From contig NC_051123.1 in NCBI RefSeq assembly GCF_014839805.1, positions 3,516,727 to 3,580,726 on the forward strand: a stretch of DNA of 64,000 nucleotides, in the 5' to 3' direction. Source of the DNA: Manduca sexta. Taxonomy: Eukaryota > Arthropoda > Insecta > Lepidoptera > Sphingidae. Under the pieces are notes generated by a model. The model was given only the letters and a program-made list of their open reading frames with translations. It did no database searches and was not told the origin of the DNA. How positions within the stretch are numbered: the first letter of the stretch is position 1; each line of letters begins with the position of its first letter. Positions 33,915 through 45,244 of this stretch are shown one piece after another. Made by a program: the position numbers and the translations under genes.

Positions 33915-34092
33915 GAGGTAATTTGTGACACCTTTTGCTATAAAACTAACTGTTTGACAGACCGCAGTAAGTAGGTCATTAACAAGTCATGTAAGTCGAT
34001 TAGTTGGTGAAATATTACTGAAAGTATTTTTGTAGTCAGTGATAGTTCTTTTTATTTTAATCAAAATCACTTCAGTTCCTCACAATAATTAA
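33915..34092 (+). repeat. Repeat N copy 2
   Basis: Matches 26030-26220 over about 175 bp, including GACACCTTTTGCTATAAAAC and GTCATTAACAAGTCAT. It starts about 50 bp after the end of SINE C copy 6. Confidence 0.75.
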
Positions 34093-35302
34093 TCTTTGCT
34101 TTTATTCTTCTCCAATGTGTTGTCAGCCCATCAAACACTTTCAAGCATGTAATGTACTGTATTAGAATGTACTTAGTGTCTAGTTTTGCAAACTCCTCTT
34201 TACATGACGTCATGGTTACTGATTGCCTTTTCTCCAACAGAAGGATACAATGCAGTCAAGCCAAGTGCTGACGCTTTAAGCGAAATTAACACTTATGTTT
34301 ATTAGGAAATATCATTTCTCAAAGTACCACGAATTCTGAGCACGTAATATAATTATACGACAATAGACTTTAAATTACTTTGAGCCGCGCACGAGGCAAG
34401 ATGTGTCTCATTGTATGAATATTAAAAATGACAGTAAACGTACACTGTAATTTGAACTTTGTTTCTTTCTGTGAAGGTTTACATTACAAGAAGAATGACG
34501 AAATTAAGGAGCCTCTACACAAGCGAGGGATTCAAGCCTTCTGAAATGTAGGTTACATAAACTGAGCTTATTTGAGTGTTTAAAATGATAGCAACGCCGT
34601 TGGTTTTGATAAGGGTTGGGACTTAAGTATGAATTACTTGGATTCCATTAGTTATTAATCTGTCTTTGAACAGGTGCTATATGTTGGAGCTCTTGATGAT
34701 ATATTCTATGTTAGTTTTAAATCGAGAACTTAGAATTATTATAAAATCAAATCTGTAAATACAGTTGGGTCTTGTAAAATGTATTTCATTTAAGTCATTA
34801 TTATTTGTTCAATCCAAAAGAATAAAATTTATGTATTATATTACCTAACCTATAGCCTACTATAACATACTTAAGCTTGATTTTCATTGTCACTTCTTGA
34901 TCGGCTTTTACAATTATATGACGAGTAGCATTTACCTAGAAGTTGTGAGACAATGACTTGGAACGAAAATAGTAATATCAATTATTATCATTATCTATCA
35001 AACTCTGCTGGTATCAAGCTCAGATGCAAGAGAAAGGGGTTGGCCAGGCCTGCCGTAAAAGATCAACGCCAAGCCTTTGGTGGCGGGAAATAATCTGACA
35101 CTATGGCCATACACATGAAGCGGTACCGAGTAACCGTGAGGACCAAATCCCCTCAAAAAATCTGATCTGGAAGGACGTGGAAGCCCACCGGCAGATATAA
35201 TTTTCCCAAGACAACCTCCCTCACTATACAATATGATCACGACCTTTAGAACTGAGGATAACGACGCAAGGATGACGAGGATGACGTTATCAATGAAGAT
35301 TT
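34093..35302. other. No feature recognised
   Basis: Mostly AT-rich. An 80-codon minus-strand frame at 34998-35240 is GC-richer than its surroundings and may be a decayed retroelement piece, but shows no diagnostic motif. Confidence 0.4.
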
Positions 35303-35530
35303 TCTTATACGGGCACTGCTAAGGGAGTCACTGCACCTGATGATAAGTGGAGTGGGGTCCAATAGAATGCCGACTGACCAGAGATAATTACCACGGCAGT
35401 CGACACAATTATGCTGACCTGTTGGAAAATACACAGGTTGATCCTGGAAAGTGACACACGTGAGCCAGTGTGGCGGGTTTTAACACCTTGTGTACAGTAA
35501 TCGCTATCGGGCAGATATAAAATACATCCA
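35303..35530 (+). repeat. Repeat D copy
   Basis: TCTTATACGGGCACTGC, GATAAGTGGAGTGGGGTCCA and GCTATCGGGCAGATATAAAA mark a near-complete D copy. Confidence 0.82.
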
Positions 35531-35927
35531 GTAGAAATACCAATAAAGTACAAAAAAGGTAATAAAGTTTAACACGGCTTTAGCAAATATCCCATCTCCG
35601 AAATAATTAATGACCCAAAACCCTTTTCGCACCCTTAGAGAAAAAGATAACCAAATAAAGTTTTTCACCTGCCCGTTTAACACTCGCCGGCAGAACAAAT
35701 TTATCGTTCCTTTTTATCCCTTTATTACCTTCAGAACAGCAATTAGCATAAAACGTTTATCTTTTATTATAGATCCTTAAAACACCTGAAATTTCCAAAG
35801 TGCCTGTTTAAATGAGACTTTTTCTTTATTGTTCCTAGCATTTTAATAGTTTTATATTGTGTTACAACTATGAGTTTTAGTAAAACAGGTTTTTAATTAA
35901 CGGTGATTGACAAACTTTTGCTAGTTA

Positions 35928-36098
35928 TTTTTTTCTTATACGGCCAAAGCAAAATTATTCCATTGCACCTGATGGTGAGTGGAGTGGAGTCTAATTATAA
36001 TTTTATCTGATAAACGATGTTACTACGTTGCCAGTCGACATAATTATGCCGTGCTGGTCGCAATTATGGTCGCTATCAGGGCGGTTACAAGGATCCTA
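35928..36098 (+). repeat. Repeat D, diverged
   Basis: TTCTTATACGGCCAAAGC, CACCTGATGGTGAGTGGAGT and TGGTCGCTATCAGGGCGG, with about 60 bp of the middle missing. Confidence 0.75.
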
Positions 36099-36374
36099 CC
36101 ACAAGTACCTACGCAAGTATTCTACCACCAAAATAACACACTTTTAGTTTTAGTAAAAAACAGTAATGCTTTAAATTGCGAGGGAAAAATTGTTTGATAA
36201 ACTTTGTCAATTTATCTCCACCTAATTTCTTTTGTGGAATCGTCATCGTGGGCCATTGTGGAAATGTTTTGAAAGAGCAATCCGTTTCAGACTTTAATAT
36301 TGTTACTAGCTTTTTCTTCCGGATCTGCCCGCGTTACAAACTGTTCGGGTTTACAATCACGTAAGGGGATATCA

Positions 36375-36598
36375 CATATCTCCTAAGGGGTAGGCAGAGA
36401 TGCAATCAGATCATCCACTATTAATCTGTCCCATGATCTGATAAGAGGCAAGCCTATGCCCCTATCGGGCACAAATTCCGAGCTTCGAGCTGAAATTTAG
36501 CACAAAAACCCAATATTACCATCCTACTCGGGGTTCGAACCCCTGACCTCAGAGGGTACTATACCGGCCATGCAATACAACTCCGCCACCGAGGCAGT
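36375..36598 (-). repeat. SINE A
   Basis: Contains CTAAGGGGTAGGCAGAGATG, TATCGGGCACAAATTCCGAG, TCGGGGTTCGAACCCCTGAC and ATACAACTCCGCCACCGAGG. The B-box complement is well preserved. Confidence 0.88.
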
Positions 36599-36999
36599 CA
36601 GTTAATTGTAAGTAGTATCAACATGGTCAAATACATTCACGCTGTAAGCAAATAAATGGACGGCAATCTTCTAACAGATAGCTTCAAGAACTGTAAAAAT
36701 CATATGTATAGGCAAACCCATAAGAGTTTCCACAACACATATGTCATAATGTACGCAAATCTACTATCAGAAAAATTAATGAATTGTATAAATAACATCT
36801 AACGTAAAACCTATAAGCGTTACCACAACACAAACGTCATAAGGTAAATCAATGACTTTGTTATTGTTAATGACACTGACCATGATATATGATTGATTGA
36901 CCATAATTTTATCATCTTCTTCTCTAAGCTTTGAAAGCTTAATTACAGGGTGGACATCTGATCTTGTAAAGATCTGCTGGTAGGTCACTCTTATATCAG

Positions 37000-37293
37000 A
37001 GTCTGCCTGGGTAAGTACCACCGCGACGGTATCTTATTTCTACGGCTAACCAGCAGTGTGTAGTCACTGTTGTGTTCCGGTTTAAAGAACATTATAGCCA
37101 GTGTAACTACTGGACATAATGAGACTAAATATCTCATGTCTGGCGAGATGATGGCGGGCGCAGTACTTTGCCAAACAATACTTTGTAATTCAAGATGTTG
37201 GATGGTGCTTCTGCTGTTTATGAGCGGTCGTATCGCTTACCATCAGGCGAAAGGTAAGCTCATCTCGTCATTCAAAGCAATCAAAAAAGAATA
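37000..37293 (+). repeat. Repeat E, nearly full length
   Basis: AGTCTGCCTGGGTAAGTACC at the start, GTGTAGTCACTGTTGTGTTC in the middle, and TTACCATCAGGCGAAAGGTA then CATCTCGTCATTCAAAGCAA at the end. The best-preserved E copy. Confidence 0.88.
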
Positions 37294-37299
37294 AAGTTC

Positions 37300-37400
37300 A
37301 CAGGAACTTTCGGCATGCAGGCCGCTTCGAACTGGTTGCTCTGGTATTGACTGGACATCTTTAGAGGTATATGCTCAGCAGTAGACTTGCATCATCTTAA
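37300..37400 (+). mobile_element. LINE 3' end fragment (K)
   Basis: GGCATGCAGGCCGCTTCGAA, GACATCTTTAGAGGTATATG and CTCAGCAGTAGACTTGCATC are the decayed K end, directly after E. Confidence 0.6.
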
Positions 37401-38054
37401 ATCTAAACTTTTCTCTAAAATTCCTTCATCTACATAGTACATCGTTGCAATTCCTTTTCATGCAAACGTAACACATTGTTGGAATATAATTCGCCATACC
37501 TTTTCTCACGTGTCGTAAAATGCATAAAGCATTTTTATGAAACTTCCCCGCTTCTAAGAATTTAAAAAGAAAATTTTAATATGGAACCGCTCGAGTACAT
37601 TATAATAATGCAATCTCGGGTCGTGTAACGTACAATAAATCATTTTGTGAGTGTCAACATCGTGTTTTTCATGTTTTGCTCAAATTAGTCAAAGTATTCA
37701 AAACAGTATTTTTGTTTATAGGTCAAGCAAGAATTTGATTGAATTTGAATGACTGCCGTCCGTATTTACAAAACCAAATCTATGCTTTATTGGAGTTATA
37801 GAAATTTAACGACTTGGATGTGTGAAGTAGTCCAAAAATACCACAAGTAAAATGTAGTTTCATAAGGTTATTGCACAAAGAAGAAAATTCATTAAATCAT
37901 ACCATAAAAAAATTAAATACATCTAAACTGCGGGGACGAATTCTCATCTTATAACGTGTTGTCCCCTAGTGGAATAGCGCGGCTGGAATTAAACAATTGA
38001 AAAACGTATACGTGATTGAGAAGGCAAAAAACTTGTCTCGTCGTAATACTAGTG
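37401..38054. other. No feature recognised
   Basis: AT-rich; nothing supported. Confidence 0.5.
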
Positions 38055-39470
38055 GGTCTAACCAGTGGCGGTTCTTTCATAGAAGCCCAAAAGCCTGGCT
38101 TGCCCTAAAATTATTTGCACAAAACGGAATATGGAAGAATAATCATAATTTTACGGTCGGTACAGTAAAGATAAAAATTCGCTCGCTAAGTGTCGGTGCA
38201 CCGAGCCGATTCTCCTCGAGAGCACCTACACACACACTAATACACCCTAAGACATATCACATCTAAACCGTATCAGTATGCACGCATTTCATTTTTAATA
38301 TAAAACACGCGCACAAAATATATTTCATCACTCTCTCTCGCGTGGGCTTCCATGAGGCTTTTGGCCTCGGTATTTTTTCTCTTTCACACTTATAGATTGA
38401 ATACGGATAAAATCCTACCAAACACGTATAGCTATAGAAGTTTCTATAGCAATCAGTACTGGAAATAAAGCCATGCTTTATAAACAGTGTTGCCAAGTCT
38501 TTGCACTTCTACTAATATTAAACATTTATTCTAAATAATATTCCTTATTTGGATGAATAATCTTTTATTTTTCATGTATATTTAATGATTTTAGAATAAA
38601 CATAATTCTATTTACATAATAATTATTACTTTTATGTATTATATGTATTTTAATTAAACCTTTCGTATAATTTTAGTAGAAATTTTGAGTATAATTTGCG
38701 ATAAGTAACTGGCAATACTAGTTGTTTGTTTTGATTGAGCCGGCGATACATTTTTTAAAGTTTTTGTGTTTATTACGTGTTTTCGCATTATTTAAAACAT
38801 TTAAATATAAAGAAGATGAGTGAAATGATACCTTATAATAGTTTCAAGTGTGTGAAAGTTTGATAGCCGAGAAGAAAGTAAATTTGTTAGGTTATGATGT
38901 AAAAACAACAACATAAAACAAGCTGGCGAGAGGCGCGAAATGTACTCCTGAGTTGAAGAACCTTATAAGGTATTTAGTCTAGTATCCAAAACTAATTGGC
39001 GTGATGGATACTTCCATACGAACAAACATTAACTAAGTTGTATCATTGGCTTTGCACATTTTTCTCGAACGAGACAAGTGTTTGGGATACTTCTGGTTAG
39101 GGATAATGATTTAATCGGCGCTGTATGTAAGACATACTCCAATTTACAAAAACATATAAACGTAATAATTTCGGTAAACAGCGAAATAAAACCTCATTAT
39201 TTGATCAATTAAGTAGGTACAGTAGGTAGATATGTGACGAAATTTCAAAACAAAACATGGCGCGTCGACACTCGACAGTCGTTGTATATGTATTGTTAAG
39301 TATTTTTTCTGAGGTACGGTAGGTGAGGTATAAGTAATTTAACTTCTTTTAGAGGTCATGACGGGCCAAATTTTTTTAACACTAGTTCTATGTGAAACGG
39401 AGACGAATTTTTTTTTGTACTGCTTTGGCTTGCCCATACCCGACATGGTAGGCACGCCACTGGGTCTAAC
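38055..39470. mobile_element. hAT-like non-autonomous DNA transposon with 8-bp TSD
   Basis: Element body 38063-39462 (1400 bp). It begins CAGTGGCGGTTCTTTCAT and its far end is CGCCACTG, the inverse of the same CAGTGGCG terminus. The 8-bp GGTCTAAC lies immediately outside both ends (38055-38062 and 39463-39470). An 8-bp duplication with CA..TG-type short terminal repeats is the signature of the hAT superfamily. Subterminal sequences also share GGCTTGCC (38098 region) with its complement GGGCAAGCC-type end (39427 region). No hAT transposase motif is visible in any frame; the longest internal frame (38263-38496, minus) is unremarkable. Confidence 0.85.
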
Positions 39471-40428
39471 CTATTAAATCGGTTTGGCTATCAACAAATT
39501 ACTGCGTCGAATGGAGTTAAATAGGAGTCAATTTAGTTCTGATTATCATCTCAACATCCAAATCAATCGACAATAGCATTGAAATATTTAAATACATAAA
39601 ATGGAACGGTTTACGCCGCCATTTTGTAGATAACATCAGACCTTTCCAACAATAGCCAGTTAACACAATTTTTAACTCTTTATTCGCGAGAAATGTTGCA
39701 GATCTACGCTGGAGCATTATCTAAATTGGTTAAAACGTGTAAATTTTCTGTACGGCGGGTTACAATGAAGTTAATGAAAATTGTATCGCTGAAGGTGCGA
39801 TGTTGCTTATTGTCTTCAAGAACAATCAAGATCGTTGTTTTGTTAAATTTATAATTACAAAACTTAATGTGATGAAGGTATTGTAGGTACTAAAAAGATT
39901 TGTCGGTCCGACATCGGACGCTGTGAATGCTAGTTTTACTATTTAGTGGAGGCCCACGAATCCAAAAAAATGCACATTATATCTATTAGCATATTTTATT
40001 TATCACAGTTAGTTACAGAAACAACTCGCTTTAGTTCTTACGAATTTCAGTCCAAAACATAATCTTTTGCATCATGCTTAGAAAAACTGTGCTACACCCA
40101 TTAAAGTGGTATAAGACTAAAAGATTACATTAACGTATTTATTATTCAAACAACAACGATTAACAACATAATTTTAAAACATCTCTTCCTATGCAGCCTT
40201 AACAGAAAAACTTTATTGTGTTCCAGATAAAAATACGAAAGTCGTAAAAATAATTATTTTCACAACCTCCTTTGTTCCTTTTGATACACTGTTCAGTTCA
40301 CGATAGCAAACTTTTTTCTTCCAACAGTCTTACATTACAATTGAATTAACAAAGTTTCCATGCTTTTAATTTGATTTCCATGTTTTTATGTACATGCAGA
40401 AAGAATCTTCCAGAAGACTAAGGGAATT
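39471..40428. other. No feature recognised
   Basis: AT-rich; nothing supported. Confidence 0.5.
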
Positions 40429-40562
40429 GGTGTTCAATGATCATTATGTATTGGATGCATTGCTAAATAAAAATATTAAAGTAATGTAAGTTATTTATTG
40501 GTGTTCAGTGATCGTTATATTATCTTGAATGCATTGCTAAATAAAAAGTAATGAAAGTTATG
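40429..40562 (+). repeat. Two-unit tandem duplication, ~68 bp
   Basis: TTGGTGTTCAATGATCATTA through GCATTGCTAAATAAAAAT is repeated as TTGGTGTTCAGTGATCGTTA through GCATTGCTAAATAAAAAG, each unit ending in AAGTTAT. Small indels separate the units. Confidence 0.85.
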
Positions 40563-40687
40563 TCGACCATAATCTCGGTGTCTTTATAAAATTGATCTTT
40601 TCCTTCTCATAAGTATACGCTGCAGTTAATATTATGCGTGAAACAATTCAAATAAGACGTGATATATAACTCAGACCAGCGGATAAT

Positions 40688-41013
40688 AATACAATAATAA
40701 TAATATCCGCCCTGTATTATTTACCGTCCCACTGCTGGGCACGGCCTCCTCTACTACTGAGAGCGTTTAGGCCTTGGTCTCCCACGCTGACCTAGTGCGA
40801 GTTGATAGAATTCACATACCTTCAAAATTATTATGGACAACTACTCATTATGCAGGTTGCCTCACGACGTTTTTCGTCACCATTAAAGCAAGCGATAACT
40901 CACAAATAATTCACACATTACTTTAGAAAAGTCGGACGTGGTGCTTTGGGTTTTGAACCTGCGGACATTTGTCTCAGCAGTCCGTTCCACTCCCAACTAG
41001 ACTATCGCCGCTG
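40688..41013 (-). repeat. SINE C copy 7
   Basis: Runs from AATAATATCCGCCCTGTATT to CCAACTAGACTATCGCCGC. Full length, modest divergence. Confidence 0.87.
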
Positions 41014-41457
41014 TCCACACAAGCAAACTGTCAGTCTTATTGTGGTTTAAACAGAATTCATCAAAATGAGCCTCTCTATAAATGGCTACACAAATAGACC
41101 TCAAATTTATCTCAATAGTCAAGAACAAAATAAACCCAATTACCATTAAGTAAGACAAGACTAGCAAATATATACATTATCCTTGAATAGCTAGCAAGTT
41201 GCCCTGACATACATTTAACCCTAGTAAACCTAGCTGTAATCTGTATTACAATTTCGTCATATTGTGATACTTGTGGTCTATAAATGTTTACGTATGGCAC
41301 ACTGAACTTATAGTCATTCTGTAATGACGGGGTCAAGTGTCAAGTTCACGTCAGTCATGACTGACGTCAGTATACCAGAAACGTGTTAATTTTACAACCA
41401 AACATACTGATCAGTGAAAGTCAAAGTTATGTAGAAGAGGTAAATACACAAACTGTT
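41014..41457. other. No feature recognised
   Basis: Contains the small palindromic TCAGTCATGACTGACGTCAG at about 41351. No gene supported. Confidence 0.5.
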
Positions 41458-41596
41458 TTTTTGTATTTGGGCACGGCATAGTAATCTTACTACACCTGAT
41501 TGAAAGTGAAGTGGGGTCCAATAGAACGCCAACTGACGAGAGATGTTTATCCCTCGACAGTCGATACAATAATGCCGGCCTGTTAGAACCTTAACC
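41458..41596 (+). repeat. Repeat D, 5' half
   Basis: Contains TTGGGCACGGCATAGTAATC, CACCTGATTGAAAGTGAAGT, ACTGACGAGAGATGTTTATC and GGCCTGTTAGAACC. It breaks off where an E copy begins. Confidence 0.8.
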
Positions 41597-41604
41597 GTTG
41601 TTTA

Positions 41605-42098
41605 CTGGAGGTAGATCTCTCATATGGGAGATTTCGACAGGGTAAGTACCACCACAATGTCTATTTCTGCCGCCAAGCAGGAGTGTGTAGTCATTATTGT
41701 GTTCCGGTTTGAAGGATATTGTAGCCAGTATAACTACTAGACATAATAAGACTTAACATCTCATGTCTTAGGATAGCGAGCGCAGTAGAATACCAAACAC
41801 TTTTTTTTTATTTATTTTTTAACACGGGGAAATCCTTTTACGGTTTTCTGCCGGACTCGCCGGTATAAACCATCCTACCGACTAAAACCACGCCATTTGA
41901 CTCTCACTCCCTAATATCGAAGATAGCGGGGTGCGCAAGTGTATACAGCCGCAACCTTCGCAGGATAATACCAAACACTGAAACAATACTTTATAATTCA
42001 AGGTCGTGGATGATGTTTCTACTGTTTATGGGCGGTCGTATTGCTTACCATAAGGCGAACGGTAACCTCGTCTCGTCATTCAAAGCAAAGCTGGAAAC
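41605..42098 (+). repeat. Repeat E, split by a retroposed insertion
   Basis: The 5' part (41605-41800) runs from GGAGGTAGATCTCTCATATG to GAATACCAAACAC. The 3' part (41967-42098) resumes with AATACCAAACACT and continues to TCGTCATTCAAAGCAAAG. The two parts flank the insertion at 41801-41966. Confidence 0.88.
41801..41966 (-). mobile_element. Retroposed LINE 3' tail with ~13-bp target duplication
   Basis: A T-rich run (41801-41820, poly(A) complement) is followed by CGGACTCGCCGGTATAAACC, which on the minus strand reads as a LINE 3' end. AATACCAAACAC(T) is repeated on both sides (41789-41801 and 41967-41979). The insertion is about 166 bp and minus-oriented. Confidence 0.85.
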
Positions 42099-42354
42099 GT
42101 TAAGTATATCAAATGTTTTCAGTAATAAATAAAATCTAAGCCTCTTAGAGAACAATTAAACTGTCACGAAAACTAGACAGTAATAAAATTTTACGAGATA
42201 TTATTCTGTTTATGATTAGGTTTATTTACTGAGATAGATATTATTTTGAAGAATGATTTTTCAAAAGCCGTATTAAAGTTAGTGGGCTTTAATGTAACAC
42301 AAAATTAACAATTGCAGTTGGATAAATAAAATAAATTAGTTATTTGCCGTCTTT
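42099..42354. other. No feature recognised
   Basis: AT-rich; nothing supported. Confidence 0.5.
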
Positions 42355-42560
42355 TTCAGTCAAATGATAATATATTTAATGATTTCATATGTTTACGCGA
42401 ATGTGAGACATGAAATAAAACTTTTTTTTTTTCATTTTTTTATATTATAATTAATGGACGCAGAGGGACCGTAAAGGCTGCAAAGTCTTCGAAACGTCGA
42501 AAGAAAATTATAATAATAATCCTTGATAAAATCTGAAATATAGTTTTATTGCAATATAAT
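42355..42560 (-). repeat. Repeat G
   Basis: TTTACGCGAATGTGAGACAT, AAGGCTGCAAAGTCTTCGAA and TTGATAAAATCTGAAATATA match the order seen at 18945, with most of the C-rich part deleted. Confidence 0.8.
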
Positions 42561-42644
42561 TTATTTGTTCTTTTACCTACCGATTGAATCATCAGCAATA
42601 ACCTCTTTAGACCTAGCAGTGGCCAAGCCCAAGGAAATAGTGCG

Positions 42645-42850
42645 TAAATCTATATCGACGATAGCAATTTAAATTTTAATAAATTCCAAAGGACCCGCTA
42701 TATATTTTCCCGGGTTATAAAGTAGCCTATAACCTTCCCAGGGTCTAAAACTATCTTCATACCAAATTCCATAAAAATCCGTTCAGTAGATTTCAAAAAA
42801 TCAATAACATATAAACAGACAGAAAAGGGGACTTTATATGTATAGATGAC
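42645..42850 (-). mobile_element. H-type repeat
   Basis: GGACCCGCTATATATTTTCC, CCTATAACCTTCCCAGGGTC, CCATAAAAATCCGTTCAGTA and AGGGGACTTTATATGTATAG are the inverse of 18000-18205. Confidence 0.72.
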
Positions 42851-43427
42851 TAGTTAAATTCAAAACTTTTGGATTATTTCGGTTCCAATTCAGTAATTAG
42901 AAAAAAATACCACTTTTTAGTAGGAATAAGAAAAGCCTTTTTTTACACATATATTAACGTTTCTTTTGTCACTTAGAGTTAAAAGGATAAATACTTTGAC
43001 CTGTCCTTAAACAATGCAATTTTACATAATTTATATTTCAAGTTGTCATGGCGGTAATTTGTATTGTCGTTCCTCATACAAACGGACGAAGATGGAAAAA
43101 CAACGTAAATATTTACTATACATAAGTTTGTTCGTGTTACGCGAACACGGCAAATCATAGAATAGTTGTGCAAACAGATGCGTCACTGATATCATGTGAT
43201 TATGTAGGTCTTATTCGAGGTTACTCTTAACCAAATGACGCTCGTTAGTCCAATTTCTGTATCGCTTTTCTCATCAGGTATAGTGCGGTTAATTCGCTAT
43301 GCCTTTACAAAAAAATGTACGGAAAATTCTCATCTATTTTTATAATTTTCTGTTTTTATAAGGCTCAGCAAAATCAAGCAAATATTGTTATGTAAACAAT
43401 AATATAATAACATAAATTATGTATTTT

Positions 43428-43698
43428 ATACTGTTCCACTGCTGGGCAAGGGCCTCATCTACACTGGCCTAGTGCGTATAGGCAGACTTCACATACTCTG
43501 AAAATTCTTACAGAGAACTTTCCAGGTATGCATGTATCCCCCCGATGTTTTCCGTCACAGTTAAAGCAATCAATAACACACAAAAAAACGCATATCATTA
43601 TAGAAATGTCAGAGGTGGGTTTCCTTGTGTTTGAACATGAGGACATTCGTCTTGGCAGTCCATATCACTTCTATCTAACTAGGCTATCGCCGCTATTT
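43428..43698 (-). repeat. SINE C copy 8
   Basis: Runs from ACTGTTCCACTGCTGGGCAA to TCTAACTAGGCTATCGCCGC, with an internal deletion of about 40 bp around the CTACTACTGAGAGGG region. Confidence 0.85.
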
Positions 43699-43782
43699 GT
43701 TGTTATGACACCGTTTAGTTTAATGATTTCTATGATGTCAAAAAAAATGTTTTGACTGGTCCAAATAAAAAAAAAAAATGCT

Positions 43783-44080
43783 TTAAATGACGTGAAGAGC
43801 TTGCCATTCGCCTAGTGGTAAGCGATACGACCACCCATGAACAGTAGAAATACCATCTAACACTTTGAACTACAAAGTATTGTTAGTTATTCCTGCGCTC
43901 GCCATCCTGAGAGATGAGATGTTAAGTCTTATTATGCCTAATAGTTACACTGGCTACAATGTCCTTTAAACTGGAATACAACGGTGACTACACACTACTG
44001 CTTGGCGGCAGATATAGACATTATTGTGGTACCTACCAAGGCGGACTCTTACATATGAGATACCTACCAGTGAGATTGAT
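43783..44080 (-). repeat. Repeat E, nearly full length, reverse orientation
   Basis: Starts at the A-rich tail complement (AAAATGCTTTAAATGACG). Contains TGGTAAGCGATACGACCACC, GAGATGTTAAGTCTTATTAT and ACCAAGGCGGACTCTTACAT. Short frames across it on both strands are repeat shadows. Confidence 0.87.
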
Positions 44081-44429
44081 CGAAACCTTAAGAAAAAGGC
44101 GATCGGAATTGAAATGGCCGTTAGTGTGGCTTGATCGTCTCGCCATTCATTTTTATAACACAACTCCGTTCCTTCAAGAAGACATAATGTTAATTGCTTG
44201 AAAACAGTTAAAAGCAATTTAGGTTTAGGTATAACGCCAGTTGTAACTGAAATGAAATAATTTATTTGGACCGATAAAATGTTCTGGTTTATTACTTTCT
44301 GCCAATTTTAACTTAACCGCCTATCGAAACCGCAAAGGAATTTTCTATCGGAGAACAAGGAACAAGAAACTTTAATGTAGCTCTTTTTAAAATCAGTTCC
44401 TAGATATTTTGAATGAAATAATCCCTTCA

Positions 44430-44965
44430 AGCCGTATGTCGGCACCGGCGGCCAATCTGAACGGGGATCAGCCAGGTACATAAGAGATATTATAGTGCAA
44501 AGTGTGTGCGCAATGTACAGATGCACTCTGTGTTCCTTTTTTTTTTTATTATTAAAAGGTATACCAACGGCTTACATATAAAACATTACATATTTAGCAT
44601 TGCTAAGCTTAAAGTCTAGTATGTATGCCAAATTATAGGTACACACATCATTCACCAACTAACGTTAAAGCAGCTTACACTAAGAAGAATAATTACCTTC
44701 AGACAATAATGATGAACCTTTACTCTCATAGTCCGGTTAGACGGCATCCGACATGACCGCAGGGAGATCAGGTGTAGGACCAACGGCTTTACGTGCTTTC
44801 CGAGGCACGGTATCACTACTCCAGCTTTCTAACACTGAGCTGTGAATGAATAATTTTAAAATAGAAAAACCTAGTCATTTTTATTTCTAGGCCGACCAGG
44901 ATTCAAACCCAGGACTTCGGAGCTCGCTGCAACGCGTAGACATTACAACTACGCCATCAAGTAAA
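44430..44965 (-). repeat. Repeat B interrupted by a retroposed tail
   Basis: Outer parts are B: GGATCAGCCAGGTACATAAG at 44468, then after a gap TACTCTCATAGTCCGGTTAG, GGACCAACGGCTTTACGTGC and the tRNA-like inverted head CATTACAACTACGCCATCAA. Between about 44537 and 44714 lies unrelated AT-rich sequence starting with a T11 run. This is consistent with a minus-oriented retroposon; only CCTTT is clearly duplicated at its edges. Confidence 0.7.
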
Positions 44966-45037
44966 TCAATAGTCATTTGTAGTTATTTTAATTATTATAA
45001 GTACAGTGTATACTACTAAAAAGAACAAATAACAACA

Positions 45038-45191
45038 ATGCCTTCTAAGAAGCAACCCATCTATAGGCAGAAATTAAAACAACTACCTATATTAATACGT
45101 CATTTAATGCTATACAAGTTCCGAGGATTAGACATTCGCCTTCGTGAGATGGTAAACGGCTGTCCATACTTCAAGGGACCAGGATTGATTG
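45038..45191 (+). CDS. Putative first coding exon of an unidentified gene
   Basis: ATG at 45038 sits in a favourable context (AACAACAATGCC). The frame encodes 51 residues and ends exactly at a strong donor (GGTAAGTTT, intron starting 45192), leaving one base of the next codon. The peptide is strongly basic, starts MPSKKQPIYRQKLKQLP and ends PYFKGPGLIG. It has no signal peptide or membrane segment and I do not recognise it. No downstream exon in the required phase was found before the CRAL-TRIO gene, and joining it to the acceptor at 52373 gives an immediate stop. It could be a real first exon of a gene continuing far to the right, a broken duplicate, or chance. It is flanked by B repeats on both sides. 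Confidence 0.35.
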
Positions 45192-45244
45192 GTAAGTTTA
45201 TAATTTTTATAGTATATCTATTTAAAAAATCTACGTATATTATA

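Noticed and set aside
34998..35240. 80-codon minus-strand ORF as a host gene
   Set aside because: GC-richer than the surroundings but no recognisable motif or start; more likely a decayed repeat fragment.
43959..44217. Overlapping ORFs on both strands
   Set aside because: Both are translations of repeat E and its edge.
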